In this document: positions 14,793 to 23,525 of the stretch, in pieces | How the letters are laid out: every line of letters starts with the position of its first letter | Numbering within the stretch: position 1 is the first letter of the stretch | Source: an uncultured Lentisphaerota bacterium | GTDB lineage: Bacteria > Verrucomicrobiota > Lentisphaeria > Oligosphaerales > CAITYL01 | NCBI GenBank assembly: GCA_903896595.1 | Contig: CAITYL010000166.1 | Coordinates: 1 to 58,697, forward strand | Length of the DNA stretch: 58,697 nt | Reading direction: 5' to 3' | Made by a program: the position numbers and the translations under genes | The notes under the pieces: generated by a model | Told to the model about the DNA's origin: nothing | Databases searched by the model: none | The model's input: only the letters and a program-made list of their open reading frames with translations

Positions 14793-17621
14793 ATGCAACC
14801 ATCAGCCCGCACGGACGCCTTCCCCATTATGGCCTTCTTCAACACCCTCCTGACTGATCAAGATCAACCCTTGACGCCCCCGCAATGGCTGGCCGCCATC
14901 CTGATCCCGATCCTGGCCGCCGCCGCCGTGCTCCTGCCCGGCTTGAACGCACAGCTGCTGGCGGACACCCTGGCCGCACCGGCCGCCGGCTCGCCCTGGC
15001 AATTGCCGGCCATCGGCGGTTATTACCAGCCGCTGGCTCTTCTGCTATTGCGCCTTGAGTGGTCCGTCTTTCATCAGCAACTCTGGGGATTCCGGCTCAT
15101 GGCGTTCTTCGCCCATGCCAGCGCCGCCCTCCTGGTGTGGCTGGTCGGCCGCCGGCTGCGATTCACCCATGCCTGGCTGGCCGGCCTGATTTTCGCGGTT
15201 CATCCATTGGCCATCCTTCCCATCCAATGGCCCGCCAAAGCCGGTGTGGCCTGGGCGTTGGCCGCCTTGCTCGGTTCGGTGCTTTGTTATCTGCGCTACC
15301 TGAACCAGCCCACCAACCCCCTGCGGTGGTATGCCGCGGCCGTGTTCCTGTTTTTGGCCAGCGCCCTCCTGTACCCGCTGGTCGCGCCCCTGCCCGTGCT
15401 CCTATGGTTGCTGGGCTGGTGGCGACGCGAGGAAGCGGAGGCCAAAAACCGTTCCCACCGGTCATCGTCCCGCTCCTCTTCCCGGTCGTCCTCCCATTCC
15501 TCATCCCGATCCTCCTCCCGTTCGGTGACCGGCGTTCCGCCGCGGCCGCTCAGCCCCGGTGCCGGCCCCTCCCTGACCGCCGTCACGCCCCCACCGACCC
15601 CCAGCACCATTCCGCCCGCCGCCGCCGAGGCCACCGCCCCCCTCTCTCCCGCCACCCTGAGCGCCCTGCCGGCTCCCGACAACCACCCTCATCACCATAG
15701 CCAAAACCGCGACTCACGACATGGGCTGCCAGGGTCTTCCCGCAGCCACGGCCGTTCCCACCACGACCGGAACACCGTCTCCTTTTGGCGCCGCCTGCCC
15801 GGCGCCCGTCAAATCCGCAACCTGGTGGAATCCCTGTCGTCGTTCCGCTTGATGAACCTGACCCTGGGACTGAAGCCAGCCGTGCGCGAGGTGATCCAGT
15901 TACTTCCCTTTGTGGCCATCGGTGTGGCCACCCTGGCCATCAATATCACCCTTCACAGCCGACAGCTCCATGCCACAGCCGCCTTTGACCAGTTGGAACC
16001 CGGCGTCATCAGCCTCGCCATGACCGGCTGGGTGTTCCTGCTGAGCTTGGGACAGACTTTGGCGCCGCTCCCCGGCATTCTGTTGCGTAATCCGTGGGCG
16101 CCCCCACCCGCCCCGCTGCTGGCTTGGTTGGGACTGCTCGTGCCGCTGGCCCTGATTGCCGTCTCCCTGATTTTTCGCCGACACGGCGGCCGAACATGGT
16201 TGTTGCTGATCGCCTCCCAGTTGCTGTTGGCGGCGACCCTGGCGATTTTTCTTTCCCCCGTGACCCGCGCGGAAACGATTGGCGGTTGCCCCGGCATTTA
16301 CCTATTGCTGCCGGCTTGGTTGCTGGCCCTGGCCAACGGCCTCGGCACCCTGATCGCCCAAAGTTCCCGGCAAACCCGCAAAGCCCTGACCCTGATCCTG
16401 ACCGGCCTGCTCCTGGCCGGGGCCACCGCGGCCACCCTGGCCAATTTGGCGGTCATGCGCTCGACCGACCGGTTCTGGCCCCTGCTCGAAAAACTGGACC
16501 CCGGCTCCCCCCTGATCGAGAACCGGATCGCCCATGGTCTGGTGGATCATCAGCAGTACGCCGAGGCAGGCAAAATCTATGAAAAAATTCTCAAGCGCCA
16601 CCCGGCCTACGCCCCCGCCCTCGACGGCTGGGCGCAATGCCTCCTGGCCAATGGCGACAGTTACCTCGCCATCGCCAAACTTGAAAAAGCCGTCGAACTG
16701 GACCCAGAAAATCCATTCATCCGCTTCCGCCTGGCCACCGCCCTCCTCGGCTGGAATATGGACGCCCGCGCCGCTGAGGAACTCAGCAAGGCCCGCGACC
16801 TCCGCCCCAGTTTCGCCGGCGCCGCCCTGCTGCAGGCCGCCGCCATGGCCCGCGACAAGCGCGTTTCAGAAGCCAGCGCCACCTTGGAAGCCGTGACCGA
16901 AAAAATCCCGGATTACGCCCCCGCCTACGCCATGCTCGGCTTCCTCATGGCCGGCCGCGGCGATGAACAGGCCGCCGACGCCCGGTTCAAAAAGGCCTTC
17001 AGCCTGGCCCCAGATTTGCCCTTCTGCCGGCTGTGCCGTGCCTGGTATCTCTACTCGGCGGGCAAGGAGGACCAGGCTCGCACCGATCTTGAGATCGCGC
17101 TCAAGTCATTGCCCCATTCCGCCCTCGCCAACCTCCTCATGGCCGCCATCGCCGCCGATGCCGGCCAGGCCGACGCGGCACGCCGCCACCTGGAAACCGC
17201 CCTGGCCAACGCCCCCCGCAACCCGACCGTCCTCACCATGGCCGCCGCACTCTACGGCAACCATCCCCGCGCCGAACTCCGTGACCCCGCCCGCGCCATT
17301 ACCCTGGCCAAAAACGCCTGCCAGATTTCGGAAAACCGCAACCTGGACGGCCAAACCATCCTGGCCCTGGCCCTGGCCAACAACCAAAATACCGAACAGG
17401 CGGAACGTGTCGCCGAACGCGCGCTGGCCGTCGCGGAAAGCAGCAGCCTGTCCCGCCAGGCCGATTTCCTCCGGGCGTTCCTGGCCGCCCTGCGCCATAC
17501 TCCCGGCACGGACCTGAAAAAATTTCTCAGCCTCCAAATCCGGCTGAGTGATTTTGCCGACGCACTTCAGCTCATGCCGGCCGAACTCGGCCCCGTCCTC
17601 GCCAATCCCGAAGCGCCGTGA
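14793..17621 (+). CDS. TMTC-like multi-pass membrane protein with TPR tail
   Basis: About 942 residues from the ATG at 14793 (an ATG at 14829 is also possible). The N-terminal half has about ten membrane helices, with the YYQPLALLLLRLEWS element and an H/R pattern (RLMAFFAHASAALLVWLVGR) like TMTC/DUF1736-type proteins, which are related to dolichyl-phosphate-dependent O-mannosyltransferases. A hydrophilic Ser/Arg/His/Pro-rich insert lies between helices (nt about 15440-15790). The C-terminal third is a series of TPRs (AGKIYEKILKRHPAYAPAL, DSYLAIAKLEKAVELDPENP, LMAGRGDEQAADARFKKAFS). A role in protein O-glycosylation is possible but the catalytic residues are not obvious. Confidence 0.7.
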   Translation: MQPSARTDAFPIMAFFNTLLTDQDQPLTPPQWLAAILIPILAAAAVLLPGLNAQLLADTLAAPAAGSPWQLPAIGGYYQPLALLLLRLEWSVFHQQLWGFRLMAFFAHASAALLVWLVGRRLRFTHAWLAGLIFAVHPLAILPIQWPAKAGVAWALAALLGSVLCYLRYLNQPTNPLRWYAAAVFLFLASALLYPLVAPLPVLLWLLGWWRREEAEAKNRSHRSSSRSSSRSSSHSSSRSSSRSVTGVPPRPLSPGAGPSLTAVTPPPTPSTIPPAAAEATAPLSPATLSALPAPDNHPHHHSQNRDSRHGLPGSSRSHGRSHHDRNTVSFWRRLPGARQIRNLVESLSSFRLMNLTLGLKPAVREVIQLLPFVAIGVATLAINITLHSRQLHATAAFDQLEPGVISLAMTGWVFLLSLGQTLAPLPGILLRNPWAPPPAPLLAWLGLLVPLALIAVSLIFRRHGGRTWLLLIASQLLLAATLAIFLSPVTRAETIGGCPGIYLLLPAWLLALANGLGTLIAQSSRQTRKALTLILTGLLLAGATAATLANLAVMRSTDRFWPLLEKLDPGSPLIENRIAHGLVDHQQYAEAGKIYEKILKRHPAYAPALDGWAQCLLANGDSYLAIAKLEKAVELDPENPFIRFRLATALLGWNMDARAAEELSKARDLRPSFAGAALLQAAAMARDKRVSEASATLEAVTEKIPDYAPAYAMLGFLMAGRGDEQAADARFKKAFSLAPDLPFCRLCRAWYLYSAGKEDQARTDLEIALKSLPHSALANLLMAAIAADAGQADAARRHLETALANAPRNPTVLTMAAALYGNHPRAELRDPARAITLAKNACQISENRNLDGQTILALALANNQNTEQAERVAERALAVAESSSLSRQADFLRAFLAALRHTPGTDLKKFLSLQIRLSDFADALQLMPAELGPVLANPEAP

Positions 17622-17685
17622 TAAATGAGGCTCTTGCAAAACCCCTTTTTCCGGTGGGGTCGTAGGGGCTTCGGTATTCAATACG

Positions 17686-17796
17686 AACATCCAACATCCA
17701 ACGCTCAACATTCAACATCGAATTAAAATGTGCTGGAGCCGCCGTCCGATTATACTTTAACGTTTGACGTTCGATGTTGACTGTTGGAAGTTCAAG
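17686..17796. repeat. Inverted pair of heptamer arrays
   Basis: Five exact 7-bp units at 17686-17720 (AACATCC, AACATCC, AACGCTC, AACATTC, AACATCG) are matched by five inverted units at 17762-17796 (GTTTGAC, GTTCGAT, GTTGACT, GTTGGAA, GTTCAAG). The arrangement recurs at 29941-30019. It lies between the convergent TPR and ribokinase genes; I see no gene. Confidence 0.75.
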
Positions 17797-17809
17797 CACT
17801 GAGCCAAAA

Positions 17810-18745
17810 TCACGCCTTCACGTCGGCCACGCGCGGCATGCCGGCCTGGGCGCCGGCGCGGGTGACCTTGACCGCCGCCGCGCGAACGGCGCGCCCCACC
17901 GCTTCGCTCAGACTGAGCCCGCCGGCCAGGCCGGCGGCCAGCCAGGCCGCAAAACAGTCGCCGGCGCCCACCGTATCCACCGGCTTCACCTTGAGGGCCG
18001 GCACCTGGCCGCAGGCCCCCGCCGTCATCCAAAACGCGCCCTGGGCGCCCTGGGTGACCACCACTTGGCGGCAACCGCGGCGGAGTAATTCGCGCGCCGC
18101 CGCCTCAACGGTCTTCTTGCCGGTCAGCAACCGCGCCTCGCCGGCATTGGGCACCAGCGTGTCCACCAGTTTGAACAGCGCCGCTGGCAGGCCGCCGACG
18201 GGAACCGGGGCCGGGGTCAGCACAAACCGCCGGCCGTGGCGCCGGGCCAGGCGCGCCGCCGCCAACACCGCCGGCATCGGGATCTCCAACTGCGACAACA
18301 CGCCGGCGGCCGCCGCAATCGCGGGCTCGGCGGCCCGCACATCGGCCGCCGTCAGAGCGTGATTGGCTGAGCGCGCCACGCCGATCATGTTGTCGCGTTC
18401 CCGGCCGCCAAGAAAAATCACGGCGACGCCGCTCGGCACCCCGGGCTTGACCGTAAAATGCGCCGTGTCCACGCCTTCCGCGGCCAAGGCGGCCGCCGCG
18501 TCCCGGCCAAAGTCATCATCCCCGCGGGCGCCCACCAAGGTCACCGCGCATCCGGCGCGGGCCAGGGCCACCGCCTGGTTGGCCCCCTTGCCCCCGCCAA
18601 AGCGCTGAAACACACCACCGCTCACAGTCTCGCCCGGCCGGGGCAGACGGTCCAAGGTCAAGACCAGATCGGTGTTCGAACTGCCCACCACCGCCAGCCG
18701 CGGACCGCGCCGGCCCATTTCCGTCTTGGGGGTCGTCTGCTTCAT
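17810..18745 (-). CDS. rbsK: Ribokinase (PfkB family sugar kinase)
   Basis: A 311-residue PfkB-family kinase starting at MKQTTPK (18745); the upstream in-frame residues come from a dispersed repeat. Ribokinase phosphorylates ribose at O5 with ATP. Motifs: VVGSSNTDLVLTLDRLPRPG, GGKGANQAVALARAG (the di-Gly substrate lid region) and the C-terminal DTVGAGDCFAAWLAAGLA, with the catalytic Asp in GAGD. The GGKGANQA form favours ribokinase over other PfkB sugars. No ribose transporter is adjacent. Confidence 0.85.
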   Translation of the reverse strand: MKQTTPKTEMGRRGPRLAVVGSSNTDLVLTLDRLPRPGETVSGGVFQRFGGGKGANQAVALARAGCAVTLVGARGDDDFGRDAAAALAAEGVDTAHFTVKPGVPSGVAVIFLGGRERDNMIGVARSANHALTAADVRAAEPAIAAAAGVLSQLEIPMPAVLAAARLARRHGRRFVLTPAPVPVGGLPAALFKLVDTLVPNAGEARLLTGKKTVEAAARELLRRGCRQVVVTQGAQGAFWMTAGACGQVPALKVKPVDTVGAGDCFAAWLAAGLAGGLSLSEAVGRAVRAAAVKVTRAGAQAGMPRVADVKA

Positions 18746-19052
18746 GATTCGGACCTCAATATTCGTCACTCTGCGGTTCAATTATGATCAGAACGTAAAA
18801 CGGTGGACAAGGTAACGGGACACGGCCCCGCCGTCAAACGCCGTTATTTTATTCCGCCCAGATTTGACAATAACTGCCGGCGTGTCAGATTATACGGTGT
18901 CTCTTGTTTTATGTGGTGTCGAAGTCCGGACCGGTCTGGGCTAAACGTACCACGCGGCGTCCGGGGGCGTTGACCGTACAACACTCGGCGCCGGGGCGAA
19001 GGGTTCGCCCGGCGGTGACGACGATGATGCGGTTGAATTCAGGATGCGAGAA
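18746..19052. other. Divergent intergenic region and RRM gene leader
   Basis: No gene is visible. 18746-18782 is a copy of the AACCGCAGAGTGACGAAT repeat (family G). A promoter-like site lies at 18864-18895, and about 155 bp of untranslated leader follow before the RRM start at 19053. Confidence 0.5.
18864..18895 (+). promoter_or_regulatory. Sigma70-type promoter candidate for the RRM gene
   Basis: TTGACA at 18864-18869 is followed after 18 bp by GATTAT (18888-18893) or, with a longer gap, TATACG. A perfect -35 makes this likely. The predicted leader of about 150 nt is long for such a small gene. Confidence 0.5.
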
Positions 19053-19343
19053 ATGAATCTGTACGTTGGAAACCTGTCGTTCAAGACCATGGACGACGAA
19101 CTGAAGGCCGCCTTCGAAGCGTTCGGCACCGTCTCCGCTGCCCGTGTGGTGATGGACAAGTTCACCGGCAAGTCCAAGGGCTTTGCCTTTGTCGAAATGC
19201 CCAATGACGCCGAAGCCAAGGCCGCCATCCAGGGCTTGGACGGCAAAGATTTACAGGGCCGTCCCCTGCGTGTGAACGAGGCCCAGCCCAAGCCGGCCGG
19301 CGGCCCCCGCCGCGAATTCCGCGACCGCGGCCCGCGTTACTGA
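19053..19343 (+). CDS. Small RRM-type RNA-binding protein
   Basis: A 96-residue protein with one RNA recognition motif and a short Gly/Arg tail, like the cyanobacterial and PVC small RNA-binding proteins, some of which are cold-regulated. RNP2 is LYVGNL and RNP1 is KGFAFVEM, both intact. The start is taken at MNLYVGN (19053), since AGGA lies eight bases before it; the ATG at 19044 overlaps that site. The tail is PAGGPRREFRDRGPRY. It has its own promoter candidate and a strong terminator, so it is a single-gene unit with a long leader. Confidence 0.9.
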   Translation: MNLYVGNLSFKTMDDELKAAFEAFGTVSAARVVMDKFTGKSKGFAFVEMPNDAEAKAAIQGLDGKDLQGRPLRVNEAQPKPAGGPRREFRDRGPRY

Positions 19344-19375
19344 AGCCCGCTCGTCGGACGATTGACGGCATTACC

Positions 19376-19413
19376 AAGCGAAACTGCGGATTACCCGCAG
19401 TTTCGCTTTTTTT
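19376..19413 (+). terminator. Rho-independent terminator after the RRM gene
   Basis: AAGCGAAACTGCGG (19376-19389) and CCGCAGTTTCGCTT (19395-19408) form a perfect 14-bp stem with a five-base loop (ATTAC), followed by a T run to 19413. Confidence 0.95.
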
Positions 19414-19420
19414 ATCGGCC

Positions 19421-19460
19421 TTTCGCGCTCAGCGCAGCGGCGCTTGCGCTCGCCTCTCGC
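19421..19460. repeat. GCGAGCGC-type repeat copy (family F)
   Basis: About 38 bp here match 56879-56916 in inverted orientation with two differences. On the minus strand it reads GAGAGGCGAGCGCAAGCGCC. It lies downstream of the RRM terminator. Confidence 0.65.
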
Positions 19461-19507
19461 ACATTCAAGCATGCGGGTCAGGAGTTCTGAATTTAAGACG
19501 CCCGGCC

Positions 19508-19891
19508 CTACCACCCGCCCGCTTCGAGGCGGGCATCACGCTCCCGGACCCGATTCGCCCAGGGATGAGTGGGCCACTGCGTGAGGAAATTGGCATACCA
19601 GACCCGGGCCTGGCGCGGATTATTTTCGTTTTCGTAGCAGAGGGCGATCCAATAGTGGAGTTTGTCGCGCCGCGGGTAGGCGGGAAACTGCTGCAGGGCG
19701 GTCTCGAACACGCCGCGCGCTTCCGGAAATTGCCGCAAATACATGCGGATTCGGCCGCCGGCCACCACCGCCATGGCCGCCCACGGTTTGTCACGGTGTT
19801 TGTAACCTTGGCTGATCAGTTGATCGGAGACGGGAATCAGCGCGGACACAAACAAGGAAAACAACACCAGTACAATAAGAATTTTCTTCAT
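19508..19891 (-). CDS. Small TPR-like membrane or exported protein
   Basis: A 127-residue protein with an N-terminal hydrophobic segment (KILIVLVLFSLFVSALIPV, about 3-21), acting as signal or anchor. It is followed by about two TPR-like helical pairs (MYLRQFPEARGVFETALQQF and KLHYWIALCYENENNPRQAR). It overlaps the stop region of the upstream metallo-hydrolase gene by 4 bp (ATGA), so the two are translationally coupled. Specific function is unknown. Confidence 0.65.
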   Translation of the reverse strand: MKKILIVLVLFSLFVSALIPVSDQLISQGYKHRDKPWAAMAVVAGGRIRMYLRQFPEARGVFETALQQFPAYPRRDKLHYWIALCYENENNPRQARVWYANFLTQWPTHPWANRVRERDARLEAGGW

Positions 19892-20766
19892 GACGGGGTG
19901 GCTTCCGGGCGGGAAGGAGTGATCCGTTGCACGCGGTTGTCATGCAGGTGGAAGGTCTGCCCTTCGCGCGCCCAGCGGACGGGAGCGGCGGCGGCCTCAA
20001 TGGCGGCCAAAAAAACGTCATCGTGGTCGGGATGATGGTGGGTGATGGCGAGAGTATCAACGCCGCACGCGGAAGCCAGGTCACGCCCCTGCCGCCAAGT
20101 CCCATGGCCCCAGTCGGGAAAGCGGGCGAGTTCTTCGTCAGTGAAAAAACCGTCCAAGACGGCGAGGCCGGCCGGATAGGGGTGGGATAGGAGAGCGGGC
20201 AGAATACCGGTTTGGCGGGCGGCGCCCAGATCCACATCGGTGGCGAAGACCACGGCGTTGGTGCCGTCGTCACACCGGAATCCCGTGCATCCCTGGGGAT
20301 GGGGCAACGGTCCCCAACTCAAGGTCAGTCCCTGACGCGCCAAATATCGGGATCCCTGGGTTGGCAACACTTCGAACTGAAGGGTGGCGTTCAGCTTGTC
20401 ATACGGCACCGGATGAAAGGGGCTGGCCAGCAGACGCGCAAAAACCTGGGGCAGATCGGCGTAGGTACTCCAGAACCGGATGGTGCAGTCCGGCAGATAA
20501 AGCGGCGGCCAAACAGGCAGCGCATTAAGGTGGTCGTAGTGAAGATGAGTAAGAAACACGTCCAACTCGCATGCTCCCTGCCCCCGCAAACTGAGCGCGG
20601 CCGGATAGGCGCCCGTGCCCAAGTCGAAGAGCAAAGGCGGGCGGCCGGGGCGGCGGACTTCCGTGCAGGTGGTATGGTTGCCAAAGACGGTGCTGGCATG
20701 CGCGGGGGCCACATTGCCCCGAACCCCCCAAAAGGTCATCTGCAGGCCATTTTTATTCCCGTCCAC
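19888..20766 (-). CDS. Metallo-beta-lactamase-fold hydrolase
   Basis: A 292-residue MBL-fold protein. The metal motif is THLHYDHLNALP (HxHxDH), with later ligands in FATDVDLG and ITHHHPDHDD. The N-terminus MTFWGVRGNVA and the loop STVFGNHTTCTEVR resemble the RNase Z/phosphodiesterase-like branch (MTFWGVRGS type), some of whose members hydrolyse cyclic nucleotides. The start is a GTG at 20766, preceded by GGGAGG at six bases; the ATG at 20739 has no ribosome site. It is divergent from the adenylate cyclase gene. A link to cyclic nucleotides is speculation from position. Confidence 0.75.
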   Translation of the reverse strand: MDGNKNGLQMTFWGVRGNVAPAHASTVFGNHTTCTEVRRPGRPPLLFDLGTGAYPAALSLRGQGACELDVFLTHLHYDHLNALPVWPPLYLPDCTIRFWSTYADLPQVFARLLASPFHPVPYDKLNATLQFEVLPTQGSRYLARQGLTLSWGPLPHPQGCTGFRCDDGTNAVVFATDVDLGAARQTGILPALLSHPYPAGLAVLDGFFTDEELARFPDWGHGTWRQGRDLASACGVDTLAITHHHPDHDDVFLAAIEAAAAPVRWAREGQTFHLHDNRVQRITPSRPEATPS

Positions 20767-20870
20767 GTCCGCCCTCCCGCTCAGGTTTTCGAGACGGTGT
20801 GTGAAACGTTCACCTATGCCACTCCGCCGTCACGGTTACTAAAGACGCCGCGGTCATTTTTGCAACCTGT

Positions 20871-20902
20871 TTCAGAAAAAGCCGTCATCAGCTTTTTCTG
20901 AA
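20871..20902. promoter_or_regulatory. Perfect 12-bp palindrome upstream of the cyclase gene
   Basis: TTCAGAAAAAGC (20871-20882) and GCTTTTTCTGAA (20891-20902) are exact complements around an eight-base spacer, 41 bp before the cyclase ATG. It could be an operator or a hairpin. A short TCACGTT heptamer array follows at 20904-20925. Confidence 0.6.
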
Positions 20903-20943
20903 ATCACGTTTCGCGTTTCACGCCACCGCCCTATATTAGCCTC

Positions 20944-23382
20944 ATGACGCAACGCCGGGCATGGCGGATACAGATTCTCGTTTGGGTGGCGGCCAGTTTC
21001 CTGCTGACAGGGTTGGCCGCCCCGTGGTTGTGGCGTCTGGAAGCGGTGATGGGGGATTGGCGGGTGGCCTTCCGTCATTGGGTGTATCAGACGTTTGCGG
21101 TGGAACAGCCGGGGGCCGCCGAACTCTGCCTGATCGGGATTGATGCACCCACGCTCGCGGCCTTCGGGAAGTTTGGCAGTGGCGCGTGGGCGGTGCGTGA
21201 GCCGTTTCTGCGGCTGGCCCCCGTGCTGGTGTATTTCCATCCCAGCATGGTGGCATTTGATCTCTTGTTCCGACCGGCGGGTGAACAGGGACTCGCGGAT
21301 TCAACGGCGGCGGTGCCGCCGGCGGTGACGCTCGGACCGGAATTGCCCGCGCCAGGACCGGAGCTCCTGTTGCGCCTGTCGCGGTATGCCGCGCAAGAGG
21401 CGGAAAACTACCTGTCCGGGGCGTTTTCGCGCGTGGCTCACCCGCCACCGGGCGGCGGAGCCGGCCTGCCCGTAGTGTGCGCCTATGATTTTCCAGGCCT
21501 TGAAGGCGGTCCGCCATCCCCGCCCTGGACCCGGGCGGAAGTGACCGGCCCCGATCCCGCCGCCACCGATGTCGCCAACGGCCTGGCCGTGCCGTACTTG
21601 CTGGACGTGGCGATTCCCGCGACGAACCTTCATGGGGTGCCGGCGGAATACCACTACGCCGTCAACGCCAACCTGCCCGCGCCGGTGCTGCGCGACAGCG
21701 TGCAACACGGGTTCATCAATGTGCCGCGGGATGCGGACGGCCTGATCCGGCGCGTGCCACTGGTCATCGGCTTTGAATACCGTCTGCCAGACGGCACCCT
21801 GCACCATGCCTTCGTGCCCTCCTTTGCTCTGCTGGCCGTGCTGGACCATTGGCGCCTGACCTCCAAGGCGGTGCGCGTGGAGTTCGGCCGCCGGTTGACC
21901 ATTGATCGCGGGGCGCGCGGGCTGGTTCAGGCGCCGATCGACCGGGACGGGCGCATGCCGCTCAATTTCACCGGACGCCTGGACGATTATCCCAATATCT
22001 CTTTTCGGGCGTTATTGGGGGCGGGAGAATACGGTTTAGCCGCCGCCAGCGGCCGACACCGTCTCAACGCGGAGGAGCTGGCCGGCCTGGCGCGCGCCCG
22101 TTCCCTGACCCGCGGCCGGCTGTGTCTGACGGGGTTGACGGCGGCGGGCACGACGGACATCGGGCCCTGCCCCGTGGATGCCACCACGCCGTACGTTCAT
22201 GTTCATACCACGGCGGCAGCGAACCTGTTGTCCGGCCGTTTCCTGCGGGTACCGGGCGGGGCCGGCAACGCCGCCGTCATGGCCGGCCTGGCCCTGCTGT
22301 TCGCCGCCTTGTCCCTGCAACCGCGCCAGGACCGCTTTTTGCATGGGACGGCCTTGCTGGCGACGGGCTGGCTGGTGGTGGCCTGGCTGGCGATTTTTGC
22401 CGACTGGCTGCCCCCGCTCGCGGCGCCGCTGGCCGGCATGGCAGCGGCCTTTGCCGCCGTTTTTTCGTTCCGCCAAATCACCGAGGAACGCGAGAAACGG
22501 CGCATCCGCAGCATGTTCTCCGCCATGGTATCTGAAGTTGTGCTGAGGTATTTGGAAGAAAACCCGGCCAGCGCCTCCCTGGCCGGTCGTCGCGCCGAGG
22601 CCACTGTCCTGTTCTCCGATCTGGCCGGTTTCACCACCATGGCCGAGCGGCTGGCGCCGGAGAAGGTTTCGGAACTGCTCAATGTCTATTTTAATGAGAT
22701 GACCGAAATTATTCTTGGCGCGGAAGGATATTTGGACAAGTACGAGGGGGATGCCATCATGGCGGTATGGGGCGTCCCCTACCCCATGCCCGGCCATGCG
22801 TTGGCCGCCTGCCGGGCCGCGCTCCGCCAGCGCGAGGCGCTGGCGCGATTGCGGCCGGTGGTGGCCGAGCGTTTCGGAGTCACCCTGCGCGCCCGCTTTG
22901 GACTTAATTCCGGCACGGTCGCGGCGGGCAACATGGGGTCACGCCGGCGCCTGCAATACACCGTGATCGGCGATGTCGTCAATCTGGCCGCCCGGCTTGA
23001 ACCCCTGGGCAAGGAATACGGCGTGGAGATCATTATCGGCGAGGACACCCGCCAGTTGGCCGGCCCCGCGCTGGCCGTCCGCATGCTCGACCGCGTCGTG
23101 GTGGTCGGAAAAACCTTGCCCTCCGCCATTTTCGAACTGGTGGCCGAGGCGGATTCCGAACCGGCCCGGAGCCGCCAGGCCGGCATTGCCCTCTACGAAG
23201 ACGCCCTACAGCGGCATTGGGAACGGGACTGGGACGGCGCCGAAACCCGCCTGCGCCAGTTGCTGGCCCAGGAACCGGACGATCTCGCGGCCCGGCACCT
23301 GTGCGACCGGATCGGCCGCTACCGGCTGCACCCGCCCGCCAGCGGATGGCAGGGCGAAATCATGCGACTTGAGAAAGATTGA
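20944..23382 (+). CDS. CHASE2-domain class III adenylate cyclase
   Basis: An 812-residue membrane sensor cyclase. A first membrane helix (about 12-28) precedes an extracytoplasmic CHASE2 domain (about 30-420), then three closely spaced helices (about 435-510) and a class III cyclase domain (about 545-720). Metal-binding Asp residues are in FSDLAGFTTMAERL and in DKYEGDAIMAVWG. The Lys of DKYEGD and the Thr of LQYTVIGDVVNLAAR fit an adenylate cyclase of the Lys/Thr (IIIb-like) kind; NLAAR supplies the transition-state Asn and Arg. A helical tail follows. It should make cAMP in response to an external signal. Confidence 0.88.
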   Translation: MTQRRAWRIQILVWVAASFLLTGLAAPWLWRLEAVMGDWRVAFRHWVYQTFAVEQPGAAELCLIGIDAPTLAAFGKFGSGAWAVREPFLRLAPVLVYFHPSMVAFDLLFRPAGEQGLADSTAAVPPAVTLGPELPAPGPELLLRLSRYAAQEAENYLSGAFSRVAHPPPGGGAGLPVVCAYDFPGLEGGPPSPPWTRAEVTGPDPAATDVANGLAVPYLLDVAIPATNLHGVPAEYHYAVNANLPAPVLRDSVQHGFINVPRDADGLIRRVPLVIGFEYRLPDGTLHHAFVPSFALLAVLDHWRLTSKAVRVEFGRRLTIDRGARGLVQAPIDRDGRMPLNFTGRLDDYPNISFRALLGAGEYGLAAASGRHRLNAEELAGLARARSLTRGRLCLTGLTAAGTTDIGPCPVDATTPYVHVHTTAAANLLSGRFLRVPGGAGNAAVMAGLALLFAALSLQPRQDRFLHGTALLATGWLVVAWLAIFADWLPPLAAPLAGMAAAFAAVFSFRQITEEREKRRIRSMFSAMVSEVVLRYLEENPASASLAGRRAEATVLFSDLAGFTTMAERLAPEKVSELLNVYFNEMTEIILGAEGYLDKYEGDAIMAVWGVPYPMPGHALAACRAALRQREALARLRPVVAERFGVTLRARFGLNSGTVAAGNMGSRRRLQYTVIGDVVNLAARLEPLGKEYGVEIIIGEDTRQLAGPALAVRMLDRVVVVGKTLPSAIFELVAEADSEPARSRQAGIALYEDALQRHWERDWDGAETRLRQLLAQEPDDLAARHLCDRIGRYRLHPPASGWQGEIMRLEKD

Positions 23383-23408
23383 TTTCCACGCCCCGACTAT
23401 GTTATAGT
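23379..23408 (+). promoter_or_regulatory. Promoter candidate for pyrG
   Basis: TTGATT (23379-23384), 18 bp, then TATAGT (23403-23408). It overlaps the end of the cyclase gene and leaves a leader of about 115 nt before the pyrG ATG. This is a weak prediction. Confidence 0.35.
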
Positions 23409-23525
23409 ACCTTACTTACCGTGGCGGTTCCACACAGGTCCAGGTGTTTATTCCTGAAACCTGCCCTCTGAACTCTCGTCATCTGTAATTCCCAGGTTCT
23501 TTATTTCAAAACTAAGGTTGTTTCC

